The notes beneath the pieces were generated by a model that was given only the letters and a program-made list of their open reading frames with translations, had not been told where the DNA came from and searched no databases. Below are positions 15,605 through 25,388 of a DNA stretch of 54,679 nucleotides, piece by piece (the stretch's first letter is position 1; each line of letters begins with the position of its first letter). Where the stretch lies: assembly GCA_903899945.1 (NCBI GenBank), contig CAIULA010000029.1:1-54679 (forward strand), read 5' to 3'. This DNA is from an uncultured Alphaproteobacteria bacterium (GTDB taxonomy: Bacteria; Pseudomonadota; Alphaproteobacteria; Paracaedibacterales; CAIULA01). Position numbers and translations under genes: made by a program.

Positions 15605-17356
15605 ATGAAGCATCTTTTAAAAAAAATTACAGGCTACCTTGTATTTTTCGCTCTTATCATCGTTTGCCTCACGCTTTATATTTCTTACATAAAACATGAA
15701 CCCGTTTTGACAGCTATCAAAGAAGACGCCAAAAAACTTCTTTCATTCCACAAGCACACGGATACTCTAGAAGAATCGGAAGCTATAGATAGAGCTATTG
15801 CCATAGACAGTGGACTTATTGATGACAGAATTCCGTCTGATAAAACTGAACCAAAAAAAATCGAGTCCGAAAATAAAACGAATAGCGAAGAAAAAAGCAA
15901 TGCCCTCTCCCCTGTAGCAGATAACAAAAATCAAAATCCTGCAGCAGATGCATCTAATAAAGAACTGACCCGCAAAAAACTACTTGATCAGGTAAGAAAA
16001 GGTGTCGTGATCATAAAAGTTAAATCATATGCATCAACGCAAAATGATCTAAATGCTAAAGCATGGTCGGGAACTGGATTCATCGTCAATCTAGAAAAAG
16101 GCCTTATTGCAACTAATCATCATGTAACGGGCGATATGGCCGTATGCACCTATGAAATTAAATTTTCAGATGGGACAACCACAACAGCAAAGTTAAACTT
16201 TTTTGATCCCTTATTAGATTTTGCATTTCTAACCATTGATCCAAAAGATTTTCCAACATCGAGTATGGCCCTAGAATTTAGCAAAAACCCCGTTAAAGTG
16301 AACGATACGATTTATTCAATGGGTAATTCTGCCGGCGATGAGTTTTCCACCTATAAGGGAACTGTTTTTGGAATTTATGAAAGTTTAGGATCTTTTTCGG
16401 AACAATCTTTTAGATTTTCAGGATTAACTGTAGGGGGCGCTAGCGGTTCTCCTGTTTTTGATGAAGATGGTAAAGTTGTTGGTATTATTTATGGCGGTAA
16501 ATTTGTGTCAGGAGCCGCCCTTCCAATTAGTTATGTTGCTCGTGCCCTACAAAGCTTAAGTAAAGGAGAACTGCCAAGCCGTCAAAGTTTAGGATTGGTT
16601 TTGCGTTACGATGACTTAAAAGATGCTGTGAATGTTGGTGCTTTACCAGCCGAAGCACAGACTGAATACAATAAGGCATTTCCAACAGCCCACAATAAGA
16701 TTTTGGTCGTTGATACACGCCTTGTTGATTCACCAGCCAGTAGCCAGTTCATGGCCGGGGACATTATCTGGAAAATCCAAGGTGAACTAATTGGTCCAGA
16801 ACTTGCAAGGTTTGATGAAATTATTGACTTAAAATCAGATAAAGCTATTTCCCTAGAAATATACAGAGAAGGAAAGCTTATTTCAATTGAAGCAAAACCT
16901 TATGCTCTAACCAACGACGGAGCTGAAAAATTCATACAATTTAGTGGCGCAACCTGGTTTGATTATAACGAAAAAATCAGATTGATGACAGGCGACAAAG
17001 GACCAGGGGTCTTCATCTCGTCAGCAGATGTTACTTCTCCCTTTAAAAATTTGTTTAAAGAAAACTTTTTTGGAGTCAGTCGCCCCATGAAGATTACCCA
17101 CATTAGTGGCAAAGCCATTCAAAATTTGGCCGATCTTGAGAAATTAATCCCAGAGCTTTTGACGAAGAAGATGTTTAGTATTAAATTCATCGACTTTTTA
17201 GGGCAGCAAAGTTTTGGACAAACGGTTTCAGCCGATCGCCAAGAACGCTTTTTGATTCTAAAATATGATTCAAAGTTTGATAACCCAAAAGCTTTTTCCT
17301 TTAATAGGAAAACCCTTGAATGGGATATTAAGGAACTTAAAGGCAATAACCCTTAA
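15605..17356 (+). CDS. membrane-anchored trypsin-like serine protease (HtrA/S1C-like)
   Basis: 583 residues. One N-terminal membrane span (about 11-30) is followed by a charged, probably disordered linker (about 50-125) and then a chymotrypsin-fold protease domain. The catalytic triad is visible: H173 in TNHHVTG, D205 in LLDFAFL and S280 in GGASGSPVF, with an SGTGFIV start motif. After about residue 325 come PDZ-like regions: MAGDIIWKIQGE, and a second RPMKITHISGKAIQNL segment. A periplasmic quality-control role is likely. The ATG at 15605 was chosen because GGAG precedes it; TTG at 15593 is less likely. A TTGACA box occurs at 15512 but lacks a good -10. The stop codon overlaps that of der (convergent, shared TTAA). 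Confidence 0.85.
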   Translation: MKHLLKKITGYLVFFALIIVCLTLYISYIKHEPVLTAIKEDAKKLLSFHKHTDTLEESEAIDRAIAIDSGLIDDRIPSDKTEPKKIESENKTNSEEKSNALSPVADNKNQNPAADASNKELTRKKLLDQVRKGVVIIKVKSYASTQNDLNAKAWSGTGFIVNLEKGLIATNHHVTGDMAVCTYEIKFSDGTTTTAKLNFFDPLLDFAFLTIDPKDFPTSSMALEFSKNPVKVNDTIYSMGNSAGDEFSTYKGTVFGIYESLGSFSEQSFRFSGLTVGGASGSPVFDEDGKVVGIIYGGKFVSGAALPISYVARALQSLSKGELPSRQSLGLVLRYDDLKDAVNVGALPAEAQTEYNKAFPTAHNKILVVDTRLVDSPASSQFMAGDIIWKIQGELIGPELARFDEIIDLKSDKAISLEIYREGKLISIEAKPYALTNDGAEKFIQFSGATWFDYNEKIRLMTGDKGPGVFISSADVTSPFKNLFKENFFGVSRPMKITHISGKAIQNLADLEKLIPELLTKKMFSIKFIDFLGQQSFGQTVSADRQERFLILKYDSKFDNPKAFSFNRKTLEWDIKELKGNNP

Positions 17357-18747
17357 TCCGCATATGGATTTTTGCTGCTCTTGAAATTGACACGAATGGG
17401 AATGCCGGGCATATCAAAGTCATCTCTAAGACCATTGATTAGATAACGTTTGTAAGAATCCGGCATGTCACCTGCTTTGGTTGTGAAAACCATAAAAGTA
17501 GGCGGACGAGACTTAATCTGTGTTATGTATTTAGGACGTATCCTTTTACCCGCAACAATCGGCGCTGGATGGTTGTCTATTTTAAACTGCAACCACCTAT
17601 TAAGCTCAGCCGTTGGTAAACGTCGGTTCCAGGCTTTCTCAACTTTAAATACAGCCTTCATCAAAGGTTCAATATTTTGCTCTTTCAAAGCGGAAATAGG
17701 CACGCATGCAATCCCTCTGGCTTGGGCAAAATGGACATCAAGCTGTTCTCTTAAATGCTTTAAAAGCTGCTCCTTTTTTTGAACCATGTCCCATTTATTA
17801 ATAGCTAAGATTAAAGCTCTTCCTTCTTCAATGACTTCTGCAGCCAAAGCCAAATCTTGTTTTTCAATCAGCTCTCGCATCGGCAATGAACCATCAATAA
17901 CCAATACAACAACATCAGCAAACCTAAGAGTTCTTTGGGCATCCATAACGGCCAAGCGCTCAACAGGTTCTTGCACACGGCTTTGACGTCTAATACCTGC
18001 CGTATCAACAAGCTGAATGGATCTACCTTCAAATTCCCAAGGCAGAGCAATTGCATCACGCGTCACCCCTGGCATGTCTGCTGTTAACTGGCGTTTTTCG
18101 CCTAAAAGAGTATTAACAAGCGTTGATTTTCCAACATTGGGACGTCCCATAATGGCTAAATTTAAGGGACGTTTTTCTCTTGTCGTTTCGTCTTCTTCGT
18201 CAAACTCTTCGGCTATTTCAGGTGTATCAACAAAGGGCCTTAGCGCAAGCTCTAGGTCCGACATTCCAAGTCCATGCTCTGCGGAAATGGCGATGGGTTC
18301 ACCCAGCCCCAAGGACGCTGCATCGGAAATCCCTTGAATGCTATGTTTTCCCTCAGATTTATTGACAAGAACAATAATAGGTTTATTTTGCTGTCTTAGA
18401 AATCTGGAAAGCTCCAGGTCATAAGGCGTGCACCCTTCGATGCCATCGATCACAAACAAAACAACCTTAGCTGCCTTAATTGCCGATAAGGTTTGCTGAC
18501 GCATTCCCTCTGACAACTCTTTAGTGAGTTCCTTAGCGCTTGGATCCATTAGACCTGGCGTATCAATCACCCTGAAACTAAGCCCAATAAAATCAGCAAC
18601 GGCTTCTTTTCTGTCACGCGTTACACCCGGTTGATTATGAACAAGCGCTAAGCGTTTTCCCACAAGCCGATTAAAAAGTGTCGATTTTCCTACATTTGGA
18701 CGTCCAACCAGCGCCACAAGCGGCAAATCTTTATTATCTCCATGCAT
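17353..18747 (-). CDS. der: ribosome assembly GTPase Der (EngA)
   Basis: 464 residues with two tandem G domains and a KH-like C-terminus, needed for 50S maturation. Both P loops read GRPNVGKSTL (near residues 15 and 207). Each is followed by a switch with DTPG or DTAG and an NKS/NKWD base-recognition motif. The C-terminal KH domain has HPAPIVAGKRIRPKYITQ. The start overlaps the end of bamB by 14 bases, a conserved bacterial pairing. The stop shares four bases with the convergent protease gene, leaving no room for a separate terminator. Confidence 0.97.
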   Translation of the reverse strand: MHGDNKDLPLVALVGRPNVGKSTLFNRLVGKRLALVHNQPGVTRDRKEAVADFIGLSFRVIDTPGLMDPSAKELTKELSEGMRQQTLSAIKAAKVVLFVIDGIEGCTPYDLELSRFLRQQNKPIIVLVNKSEGKHSIQGISDAASLGLGEPIAISAEHGLGMSDLELALRPFVDTPEIAEEFDEEDETTREKRPLNLAIMGRPNVGKSTLVNTLLGEKRQLTADMPGVTRDAIALPWEFEGRSIQLVDTAGIRRQSRVQEPVERLAVMDAQRTLRFADVVVLVIDGSLPMRELIEKQDLALAAEVIEEGRALILAINKWDMVQKKEQLLKHLREQLDVHFAQARGIACVPISALKEQNIEPLMKAVFKVEKAWNRRLPTAELNRWLQFKIDNHPAPIVAGKRIRPKYITQIKSRPPTFMVFTTKAGDMPDSYKRYLINGLRDDFDMPGIPIRVNFKSSKNPYAD

Positions 18748-20041
18748 ATAATTGTGCCTGATCCGTCAACACATAGAGGGTTTTATCAGCAACAACCGCA
18801 GAGAAAATACTCTCGCCATCAAATTCCAATGTTTTGGTTGGTTTGCCATCTGCCGTTGATAAGAACTGCGCCTGTCCGTTTGTTCCACAGAATACCAGCT
18901 CAGAACCAACAATAACGGGTCCTGCCCAATAGATAGCTTTTTTGTCCTCTTTTGTAAGTTTAGGCAAATTTGCTGCCCAACGAACTTGTCCCGTTTGACG
19001 ATGAAGACATAAAACTTCACCTTGCTCAATCAGAATAAAGACCCAATCTCCGCTAACTGCAGGCGTTCTAACACCGCCGACTTCTTTTTGCCACTGACGC
19101 ACCCCAGATTTTAGATCAATGGCAGTCATACGACCTCCATGGCTAATAGCGATCACTTGATTGTCATAAACAACAGGACGCGCTCTGATGTGAGGGATAC
19201 TTGAAACGGTATCAATTCTGACAGCAGAGGTCAGCATGTCTGCCCACAGCACATGTCCATTCTCTGCCTGCAAAGCTGTAACTTCGCCAGAGGAATAGGC
19301 AACAATCACAACGTTATCAACAACTGCTGGACTCGCAGACCCCAGTAACGTGGCTTGTTCGACAATCCCTGAATGAGTCCATATAGTAGCCCCTGTTTTG
19401 GCATCAAAAGCATAAGTTTCATTACTAATGGTTACGATGTAAACTCGCCCGTCTTTAACCGTTGGGGCTGATCTGATCGGTGACATAGCACTGGATCGCC
19501 ATAGAATTTTTCCATCTTTGGGATCCATTGCCAAAACTTCGCCAAATGAAGTCGCAGCATACAAAACACCGGCATCAACAGAAACACCCCCCCCAAAAGG
19601 TTGAGCGCGTTCATCTTCTGGATTTGTTGACTGATTCCACAAAGATTCACCAGAGACTGCATTGATCGCATACACTGTTCCCGATGAATCCATTCCGTAC
19701 ACGACTCCCTGATCAACAACAATGCCCGCAACCAGACGTTGTTCATCATTTGAACCATAGCCCATACTCACTTCCCAAACTTTTTGTGGCTTATCAGCAA
19801 AGGCTAAAGGCGGCATCGCATGCGCGGTATTTCCTCCGACTTGGGACCAATTTTGGTTAACCACCGGGTTTGCAATTATAACAGACTGCTGAACAATCGT
19901 AGGGTCAGGTAACAAAGATTGATTCAAAACAATAAAAGATTCTCTCTCTCCTGGAAGTGGGGTCGTATCTTTCGCATCGCATCCTGATAAGATAAAGGCA
20001 GCACCAAGGACTAAAACAGTGAGTTTATTAATTCTTTTCAT
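18734..20041 (-). CDS. bamB: outer-membrane assembly lipoprotein BamB
   Basis: 435 residues. A lipoprotein signal ending ILSGC (lipidated C21) is followed by an eight-bladed PQQ-like beta-propeller. Blade repeats such as VYAINAVSGESLW, VLAMDPKDGKILWRS, TYAFDAKTGATIWTHS and VLCLHRQTGQVRWAA are spread through residues 120-380. BamB is the scaffold partner of BamA, which is encoded about 17 kb away here. The gene lies nine bases downstream of the TPR gene and overlaps der, so the three form one operon. Confidence 0.95.
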   Translation of the reverse strand: MKRINKLTVLVLGAAFILSGCDAKDTTPLPGERESFIVLNQSLLPDPTIVQQSVIIANPVVNQNWSQVGGNTAHAMPPLAFADKPQKVWEVSMGYGSNDEQRLVAGIVVDQGVVYGMDSSGTVYAINAVSGESLWNQSTNPEDERAQPFGGGVSVDAGVLYAATSFGEVLAMDPKDGKILWRSSAMSPIRSAPTVKDGRVYIVTISNETYAFDAKTGATIWTHSGIVEQATLLGSASPAVVDNVVIVAYSSGEVTALQAENGHVLWADMLTSAVRIDTVSSIPHIRARPVVYDNQVIAISHGGRMTAIDLKSGVRQWQKEVGGVRTPAVSGDWVFILIEQGEVLCLHRQTGQVRWAANLPKLTKEDKKAIYWAGPVIVGSELVFCGTNGQAQFLSTADGKPTKTLEFDGESIFSAVVADKTLYVLTDQAQLYAWR

Positions 20042-20049
20042 AAGGTCCC

Positions 20050-20769
20050 TTAATCTTTCTTGGCCTCTTTATTTCCAGATAAATGCTCCACGAGAACCTG
20101 ACTCATAAGCTGGGCACGCATTCTAAGTTCTGCCGGAGACTTTGCATCCTGTATCAGCGAAATAAAAATCTCCGAAGCTTCCGCCATTTTATTTTGCTTA
20201 TACAAGAGCAGTCCTTTTAATTCTTTTGCTATAGAATGCCAAGGATTATCTTGTTGCGTTATAGGCTCAAGAGTTTCTAAAAGTTTTTTAATGGCTGCTT
20301 CGTCTGGAACGCTTGGAAGACGATCGATCTCAAGATTCACATTAAAAAAGGTAGCTAAATCCTGTAAATGCTTATCAGCATTTTTATCTTGCGCGATAGA
20401 GGCATAAATTTCCTGTGCACGCTTTATATCATGCTGTGCCCCTTCCTGAGTTAAAAGAGAAGCCTCTAAGAATTTTGCCAAAATTGCGTATCCGTGATGG
20501 GATTCCTTAGAAAGAGATTGCAAAACTCCAACTGCTTCTGGAATTTTTCCTTGAGCAATAAAATTTTGCGCCCCTACGAATTGCTCGGAAAAAACTAAAT
20601 ATTGTTTATGCTGGTGATTCTTCCAAGCCATAAACCCAGCCGTTAAAGCCACTACACCAACGACGGCAATGATTAGAGTTTTACCATACTCTTTCCACAA
20701 TTTTTCCAACCGTTCATGCCTAATATCTTGTTCTACTTCTTCTAAAAATTCATCGAATTTATCAGCCAT
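20050..20769 (-). CDS. YfgM-like TPR membrane protein, translocon ancillary
   Basis: 239 residues. A cytoplasmic N-terminus rich in Glu/Arg (DEFLEEVEQDIRHERLEKLW) precedes one membrane span (about 31-48, TLIIAVVGVVALTAGF). A periplasmic helical TPR-like domain follows, with AQNFIAQGKIPEAVGVLQSL typical of the DUF2133/YfgM group. In E. coli, YfgM associates with PpiD at SecYEG and sits next to bamB-der, exactly as here. It is the first gene of the operon; the 150 bases to divergent apaG must hold promoters for both sides, but I could not pick a convincing one. Confidence 0.85.
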   Translation of the reverse strand: MADKFDEFLEEVEQDIRHERLEKLWKEYGKTLIIAVVGVVALTAGFMAWKNHQHKQYLVFSEQFVGAQNFIAQGKIPEAVGVLQSLSKESHHGYAILAKFLEASLLTQEGAQHDIKRAQEIYASIAQDKNADKHLQDLATFFNVNLEIDRLPSVPDEAAIKKLLETLEPITQQDNPWHSIAKELKGLLLYKQNKMAEASEIFISLIQDAKSPAELRMRAQLMSQVLVEHLSGNKEAKKD

Positions 20770-20921
20770 ACTTAAAAAACCTCAAAATCTTGGTGTCATG
20801 GGGGGCAAAAAATTGATATAATAACGTACTATAGCAACACTTGCGCATTTTCAGTATAAAAAAGTTACCTGATTTATTGTTCACACCATAAAAAGAATGC
20901 CAAAATTCGGGGAAGACAAAA

Positions 20922-21329
20922 ATGCAACAACTCCTTTCCTATACTCAGACAACTGAGACTGTTCGCATTACAGTGTATCCAGTTTACCTAGATGATCAAT
21001 CTCTCCCAGAAAGTAATGAATTCTTATGGGCCTACCACATTCGTATTGAGAATCTAGGGGAAGAGCGCTTTCAATTAAGAAAACGATACTGGAAAATTAC
21101 AGACAGCTTTGGAAGAATTCAAGAAGTCTGGGGAGATGGAGTTGTGGGAGAAGAACCATTTCTGAAGCCCGGAGATACTTTTGAATACACAAGCGGAACT
21201 CCATTGGCAACGCCTTCAGGAATTATGGTTGGTTTTTATGTTATGGAAAAAGAAAATGGCGATCGGTTTCAAGTTGAAGTCCCTGCTTTTTCGCTCGATA
21301 GTCCTTTCGAATCAACCTCTATTAATTAG
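20922..21329 (+). CDS. apaG: ApaG/CorD-type beta-sandwich protein
   Basis: 135 residues, standard length. The DUF525 fold is recognisable from WAYHIRIENLGEERFQLRKR, YWKITDSFGRIQEVWGDGVVGE and PFLKPGDTFEYTSGTPLATP, then the strand GIMVGFYVMEKENGDRF. The role in bacteria is uncertain; the family is linked to divalent metal (cobalt, magnesium) sensitivity. It is 25 bases upstream of folE and probably co-transcribed with it. Confidence 0.95.
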   Translation: MQQLLSYTQTTETVRITVYPVYLDDQSLPESNEFLWAYHIRIENLGEERFQLRKRYWKITDSFGRIQEVWGDGVVGEEPFLKPGDTFEYTSGTPLATPSGIMVGFYVMEKENGDRFQVEVPAFSLDSPFESTSIN

Positions 21330-21354
21330 CCTACTTTAAACTTAAGAGAGCATT

Positions 21355-21939
21355 ATGCGTCCAACAAGAAAAGAAGCCGAAGAAGCAGTCCGCACGTTAA
21401 TTTCATGGGCAGGAGACTCACCGAACCGCGAGGGGCTCAAGGAAACGCCCTCTAGAGTCGTCAAGGCCTTTGAAGAATACTTTAGCGGCTATGAAACAGA
21501 CCCCGCCAACTATCTTGCCAAAACTTTTGAAGAAGTCGCTGGCTATGATGAAATTGTTCTGCTACGCGATATTCGTTTTGAATCTCATTGTGAACATCAT
21601 CTCGCTCCAATCATTGGCGTTGCACATGTTGCATATCTTCCAAACAAACGCGTTGTTGGGATTAGCAAGCTTGCCAGAATTGTTGAAATTTTTGCCAAAC
21701 GTCTTCAAATTCAAGAAAAGATGACAGCAGAAATTGCTAATACGATCGATCGTATCCTTCAACCTCAAGGCGTGATTGTCGTCATAGAGGCTAATCATCA
21801 TTGTATGACATCTAGGGGTATTAATAAACCAGGATCGAGCATGATAACCTGCCAAGTCACTGGGCTTTTAAAATCAGACAATAATCTGCGCAAAGAAATT
21901 ATGAGCATGATCCAAAGCAAGAGCAGTTCTATACGTTAG
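21355..21939 (+). CDS. folE: GTP cyclohydrolase I
   Basis: 194 residues. Converts GTP to 7,8-dihydroneopterin triphosphate, the first step of folate synthesis. Zinc ligands and active-site segments are present: FESHCEHHLAPIIG, the VVGISKLARIVEIFAKR signature, and EANHHCMTSRGINKPGS. The gene is led by GAGAG before its ATG. Its TAG shares bases with the dnaE stop (convergent overlap, 21936-21939). Together with pabA-pabC some 10 kb away it implies folate synthesis is at least partly retained. Confidence 0.97.
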   Translation: MRPTRKEAEEAVRTLISWAGDSPNREGLKETPSRVVKAFEEYFSGYETDPANYLAKTFEEVAGYDEIVLLRDIRFESHCEHHLAPIIGVAHVAYLPNKRVVGISKLARIVEIFAKRLQIQEKMTAEIANTIDRILQPQGVIVVIEANHHCMTSRGINKPGSSMITCQVTGLLKSDNNLRKEIMSMIQSKSSSIR

Positions 21940-24900
21940 TACCTCTTAAAGTTTTCCCTCTCACTGCTTTTTATTCCGGAAACACTCATTAAACGAGAAC
22001 GATGATCAGCTGTAATTTCGTATCGGTCTGGCAAAATCATCCGAAGACGAGGAAGGTTCGAAATCATAATTCCTATATGAACAGCCGCCGATCCCTTAGA
22101 GCAACTCGCCAAAATAGTCTTTAATGCCTTAACATCCAAATTTTCATCGGCCCATAAAAATATATTTTGATTTTGAGTCTTTTGGTCAAGAAATTCCAAA
22201 CCCTGCCCCGTTAAGCGATAGCCCTCTCCATCAGCCCTTAAAGCAGCACTGACAAAAACGGCTTTTCCAGGAATCAGTTTGTCCCTAATTTGTGCATAGG
22301 TTTCAGAAAAAAAAGCGACTTCATAAACTCCATCAGCATCTGAAAGCGAAACAAAAGCAAATTTCTGCCCCGTCTTAGAAGTTCGTTCTTGTTTTGAAAG
22401 AATAATACCAGCCAAGTTAACATTCGTTTGAGTTGAACTTGCCTTTCCGAGAAGATTTTGACTTTTTGTAAGACCTAAGTTTGCTAAAACATCTCGATAC
22501 ATATCCAAAGGGTGTGCGCTTAAATAAAACCCAAGAGCATCAAATTCCTTTTGTAGTTTTTCGAGCATGTTCCATTCATCACAGGACGGAACAGTAATTG
22601 CTGTAGTCTTACCCTCTCCTTTGCCGCCTCCAAAAAGCAATGCTTGTTTGTTTTGCTTTTCCTGGCGTGTCAACTGCGCCTGTGCCAAAATCATATCGAT
22701 TGCCATAAAGGTTTGCTGACGGTTTTTATGAATGCTATCTAATGCTCCGGCAGCAACTAGATTCTCTAACTGACGTTTATTCACAGCCCTTGGATCAAGG
22801 CGCGCCGCCAAGTCACTCAATGTCTTATAAGGGCCATTTGTTTTTCGTTCAAGAATCACAGTTTCCATTGCCTGAGCCCCAACGTTTTTTATAGCTGCCA
22901 AAGCGTAACGAACTGCGTTTCCTTCGACTGTATATTCAACGTCCGAACAATTTAAATCAGGGGGGAATAAGGGAATATTGGCCCGCTCAAGATCTTGTCT
23001 ATAAACATTGATCTTATCTGTGTTGTGCATATCATAGGTCATGGTGGCTGCAAAAAACTCAAGCGGATAATTGGCCTTTAAGTACGCGGTTTGATAGGCA
23101 AGCAATGCATAAGGAGCCGAGTGCGATTTGTTAAATCCATAGCCTGCGAATTTTGCCATTTGATCAAAAATCTGACTTGCAACAGCAGGTTCAACGCCAT
23201 TTTTAATAGCTCCTTCGGTAAATAACGCCCGCTGAGCATCCATTTCCGATTTGATTTTCTTACCCATAGCGCGCCTTAAAAGATCTGCGCTTCCTAAGGT
23301 ATATCGACCCAAAACCTGAGCGATCTGCATAACCTGTTCTTGATAGACCATAACGCCATAAGTTGGCTGTAAAATTGGTTCAAGAGAGGGGTGAAGATAA
23401 CTCACCTTTTCTTCACCGTGTTTACAGGCAAGATAACGTGGGATATCATCCATGGGCCCTGGACGGTATAAAGCCACAAGAGCAATAAGGTCTTCGAATC
23501 GATCTGGCTTTAATTTCCGTAAAACATCACGCATGCCGGCACTTTCCAACTGGAACACACCGACAACCTCAACTTTGCAAAGAAGTTCAAAGGTTTTTGG
23601 ATCATCCAGGGGAATCGTTCCGATTTGAAAATCTATCCCCTTAGCACGAACCATTTGGCAGCATTTTTCAATCACTGTCAAAGTTTTAAGACCTAAAAAG
23701 TCAAACTTTAAAAGTCCGGCGGCCTCAACGTATTTCATATTGAATTGAGTTGCCGGAAGAATTGACTTTTCGTCCTTATAAAGCGGCACTAAATCATGCA
23801 AAGAACGATCACCAATCACAACTCCCGCCGCATGGGTTGAAGCATGACGATAAAGCCCTTCTAGCTTCATGCCAATACTGATCAATCTTGCAACAGTTTC
23901 ATCTTCTTGCCGCTGTTGATTTAACGCCGGTTCCAGCTCAAGGGCTTGTTCAAGAGTCACAGGATTTGCCGGGTTATTGGGGATCAATTTACTAATACGA
24001 TCAACTTGCCCATAAGGCATCTGCAAAACACGCCCCACGTCCCTTAAAACCGCGCGTGCCTGTAATTTACCAAAGGTAATAATATGCGCAACTCGATCTT
24101 CCCCGTATTTACGCCGTACATATTGGATGACTTCATCACGCCGATCTTGGCAAAAGTCCACGTCAAAGTCCGGCATTGAAACACGTTCTGGATTTAAAAA
24201 ACGCTCAAACAACAAGTTAAACCGAATAGGATCCATGTCGGTAATGGTTAAAACCCAAGCAACTAATGACCCTGCCCCAGAACCGCGTCCTGGTCCCACC
24301 GGAATTCCTTGGTCCTTTGCCCATTTTATAAAATCGGAAACCACCAAAAAATAACCGGGGAAGCCCATCCTTTCGATAATACCAAGCTCATACTCAAGAC
24401 GCTTTAAGTAAGTCTCGATCAAGTCAGCATGGGTTGATGCATCACTGTGGAGTGGATAAACTTCGTGTTCTAATCGTTTTTCCAATCCTGCTTTGGCTTG
24501 TAGACGGAGCTCTTCTGTTTCGCTGAGTCCTGATTCCGTTGGAAAAGGAGGAAGAATGGGTTTGTGTGGACGCGGCATAAAATGACACCGCTGCGCAATG
24601 ATAACTGTATTTTGAACAGCTTCGGGTAAGTCCTGAAAGAGTTTTTTCATCTCATCACTTGATTTAAAGTAGTGATGTGGGGTTGCCTTACGCCTTGCGT
24701 CTTGACTGACGTAGCTGCCCTCAGCAACACATAAAAGGGTATCATGAGCCTCAAACATATCCGGTTTATCAAAAAACACGTCATTGGTTGCTACAAGGGG
24801 AATACTATGCTCTAAGGCAAGCTCAAGAAATTGGGGCTCTAGACGTTTTTGATCAGCAAGACCATGGCGCATCAATTCAATATAAAGGCGATCTTTAAAA

Positions 24901-25379
24901 ATTTCTTGAAAGGTTTTTAAAAGCTGAACTGCTCTTTCCCGTTCCTGCGTTAACAGTAAACGACCAACTGGCCCCATATGTCCACCTGTTAAAGCAATCA
25001 AACCTTCATTTTTTTCAGTAAGCTCGGTTAAGCTTAAATAAGGCCCTTCATTCCCTTCACCACGCAAATAAGAATGGCTAACCAGTTTCAATAAATTTAA
25101 ATACCCTTCTTCGCTTTGCGCTAGCAATACAATCGGGGCAAAAGGAATCTTATCAGCAAATGAAAGATTGACCTGACAGCCAATGATCGGTTGAACTCCT
25201 TGCTCAGCGCAGGCCATCGCAATTTCAAGCGCGCCAAATAAATTGCTAGTATCCGTTATGCCAACAGCCGGCATTCCGTTGATTTTACACAATTTTGATA
25301 TATTTTTCGTATGTATCGCCCCCTCTGCTAGGGAATAGGCACTATGCAGCCGAAGATGAATAAAAGGGAGATTTTGCAT
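21936..25379 (-). CDS. dnaE: DNA polymerase III alpha subunit
   Basis: 1147 residues, the replicative polymerase catalytic chain. The N-terminal PHP domain opens with FIHLRLHSAYSLAEGA. The palm holds PGRGSGAGSLVAW and the catalytic aspartates in MPDFDVDFCQDRR. The fingers include KKIKSEMDAQRALF, the conserved GYGFNKSHSAPYALLAYQTAYLK is present, and the OB-fold region begins VNLAGIILSKQER. It lies nine bases downstream of dxr in the same direction, so it is probably the last gene of an operon with uppS, cdsA and dxr, an uncommon location for dnaE. No terminator fits because the stop overlaps that of folE. Confidence 0.98.
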   Translation of the reverse strand: MQNLPFIHLRLHSAYSLAEGAIHTKNISKLCKINGMPAVGITDTSNLFGALEIAMACAEQGVQPIIGCQVNLSFADKIPFAPIVLLAQSEEGYLNLLKLVSHSYLRGEGNEGPYLSLTELTEKNEGLIALTGGHMGPVGRLLLTQERERAVQLLKTFQEIFKDRLYIELMRHGLADQKRLEPQFLELALEHSIPLVATNDVFFDKPDMFEAHDTLLCVAEGSYVSQDARRKATPHHYFKSSDEMKKLFQDLPEAVQNTVIIAQRCHFMPRPHKPILPPFPTESGLSETEELRLQAKAGLEKRLEHEVYPLHSDASTHADLIETYLKRLEYELGIIERMGFPGYFLVVSDFIKWAKDQGIPVGPGRGSGAGSLVAWVLTITDMDPIRFNLLFERFLNPERVSMPDFDVDFCQDRRDEVIQYVRRKYGEDRVAHIITFGKLQARAVLRDVGRVLQMPYGQVDRISKLIPNNPANPVTLEQALELEPALNQQRQEDETVARLISIGMKLEGLYRHASTHAAGVVIGDRSLHDLVPLYKDEKSILPATQFNMKYVEAAGLLKFDFLGLKTLTVIEKCCQMVRAKGIDFQIGTIPLDDPKTFELLCKVEVVGVFQLESAGMRDVLRKLKPDRFEDLIALVALYRPGPMDDIPRYLACKHGEEKVSYLHPSLEPILQPTYGVMVYQEQVMQIAQVLGRYTLGSADLLRRAMGKKIKSEMDAQRALFTEGAIKNGVEPAVASQIFDQMAKFAGYGFNKSHSAPYALLAYQTAYLKANYPLEFFAATMTYDMHNTDKINVYRQDLERANIPLFPPDLNCSDVEYTVEGNAVRYALAAIKNVGAQAMETVILERKTNGPYKTLSDLAARLDPRAVNKRQLENLVAAGALDSIHKNRQQTFMAIDMILAQAQLTRQEKQNKQALLFGGGKGEGKTTAITVPSCDEWNMLEKLQKEFDALGFYLSAHPLDMYRDVLANLGLTKSQNLLGKASSTQTNVNLAGIILSKQERTSKTGQKFAFVSLSDADGVYEVAFFSETYAQIRDKLIPGKAVFVSAALRADGEGYRLTGQGLEFLDQKTQNQNIFLWADENLDVKALKTILASCSKGSAAVHIGIMISNLPRLRMILPDRYEITADHRSRLMSVSGIKSSERENFKRY

Positions 25380-25388
25380 ATCCTATAT

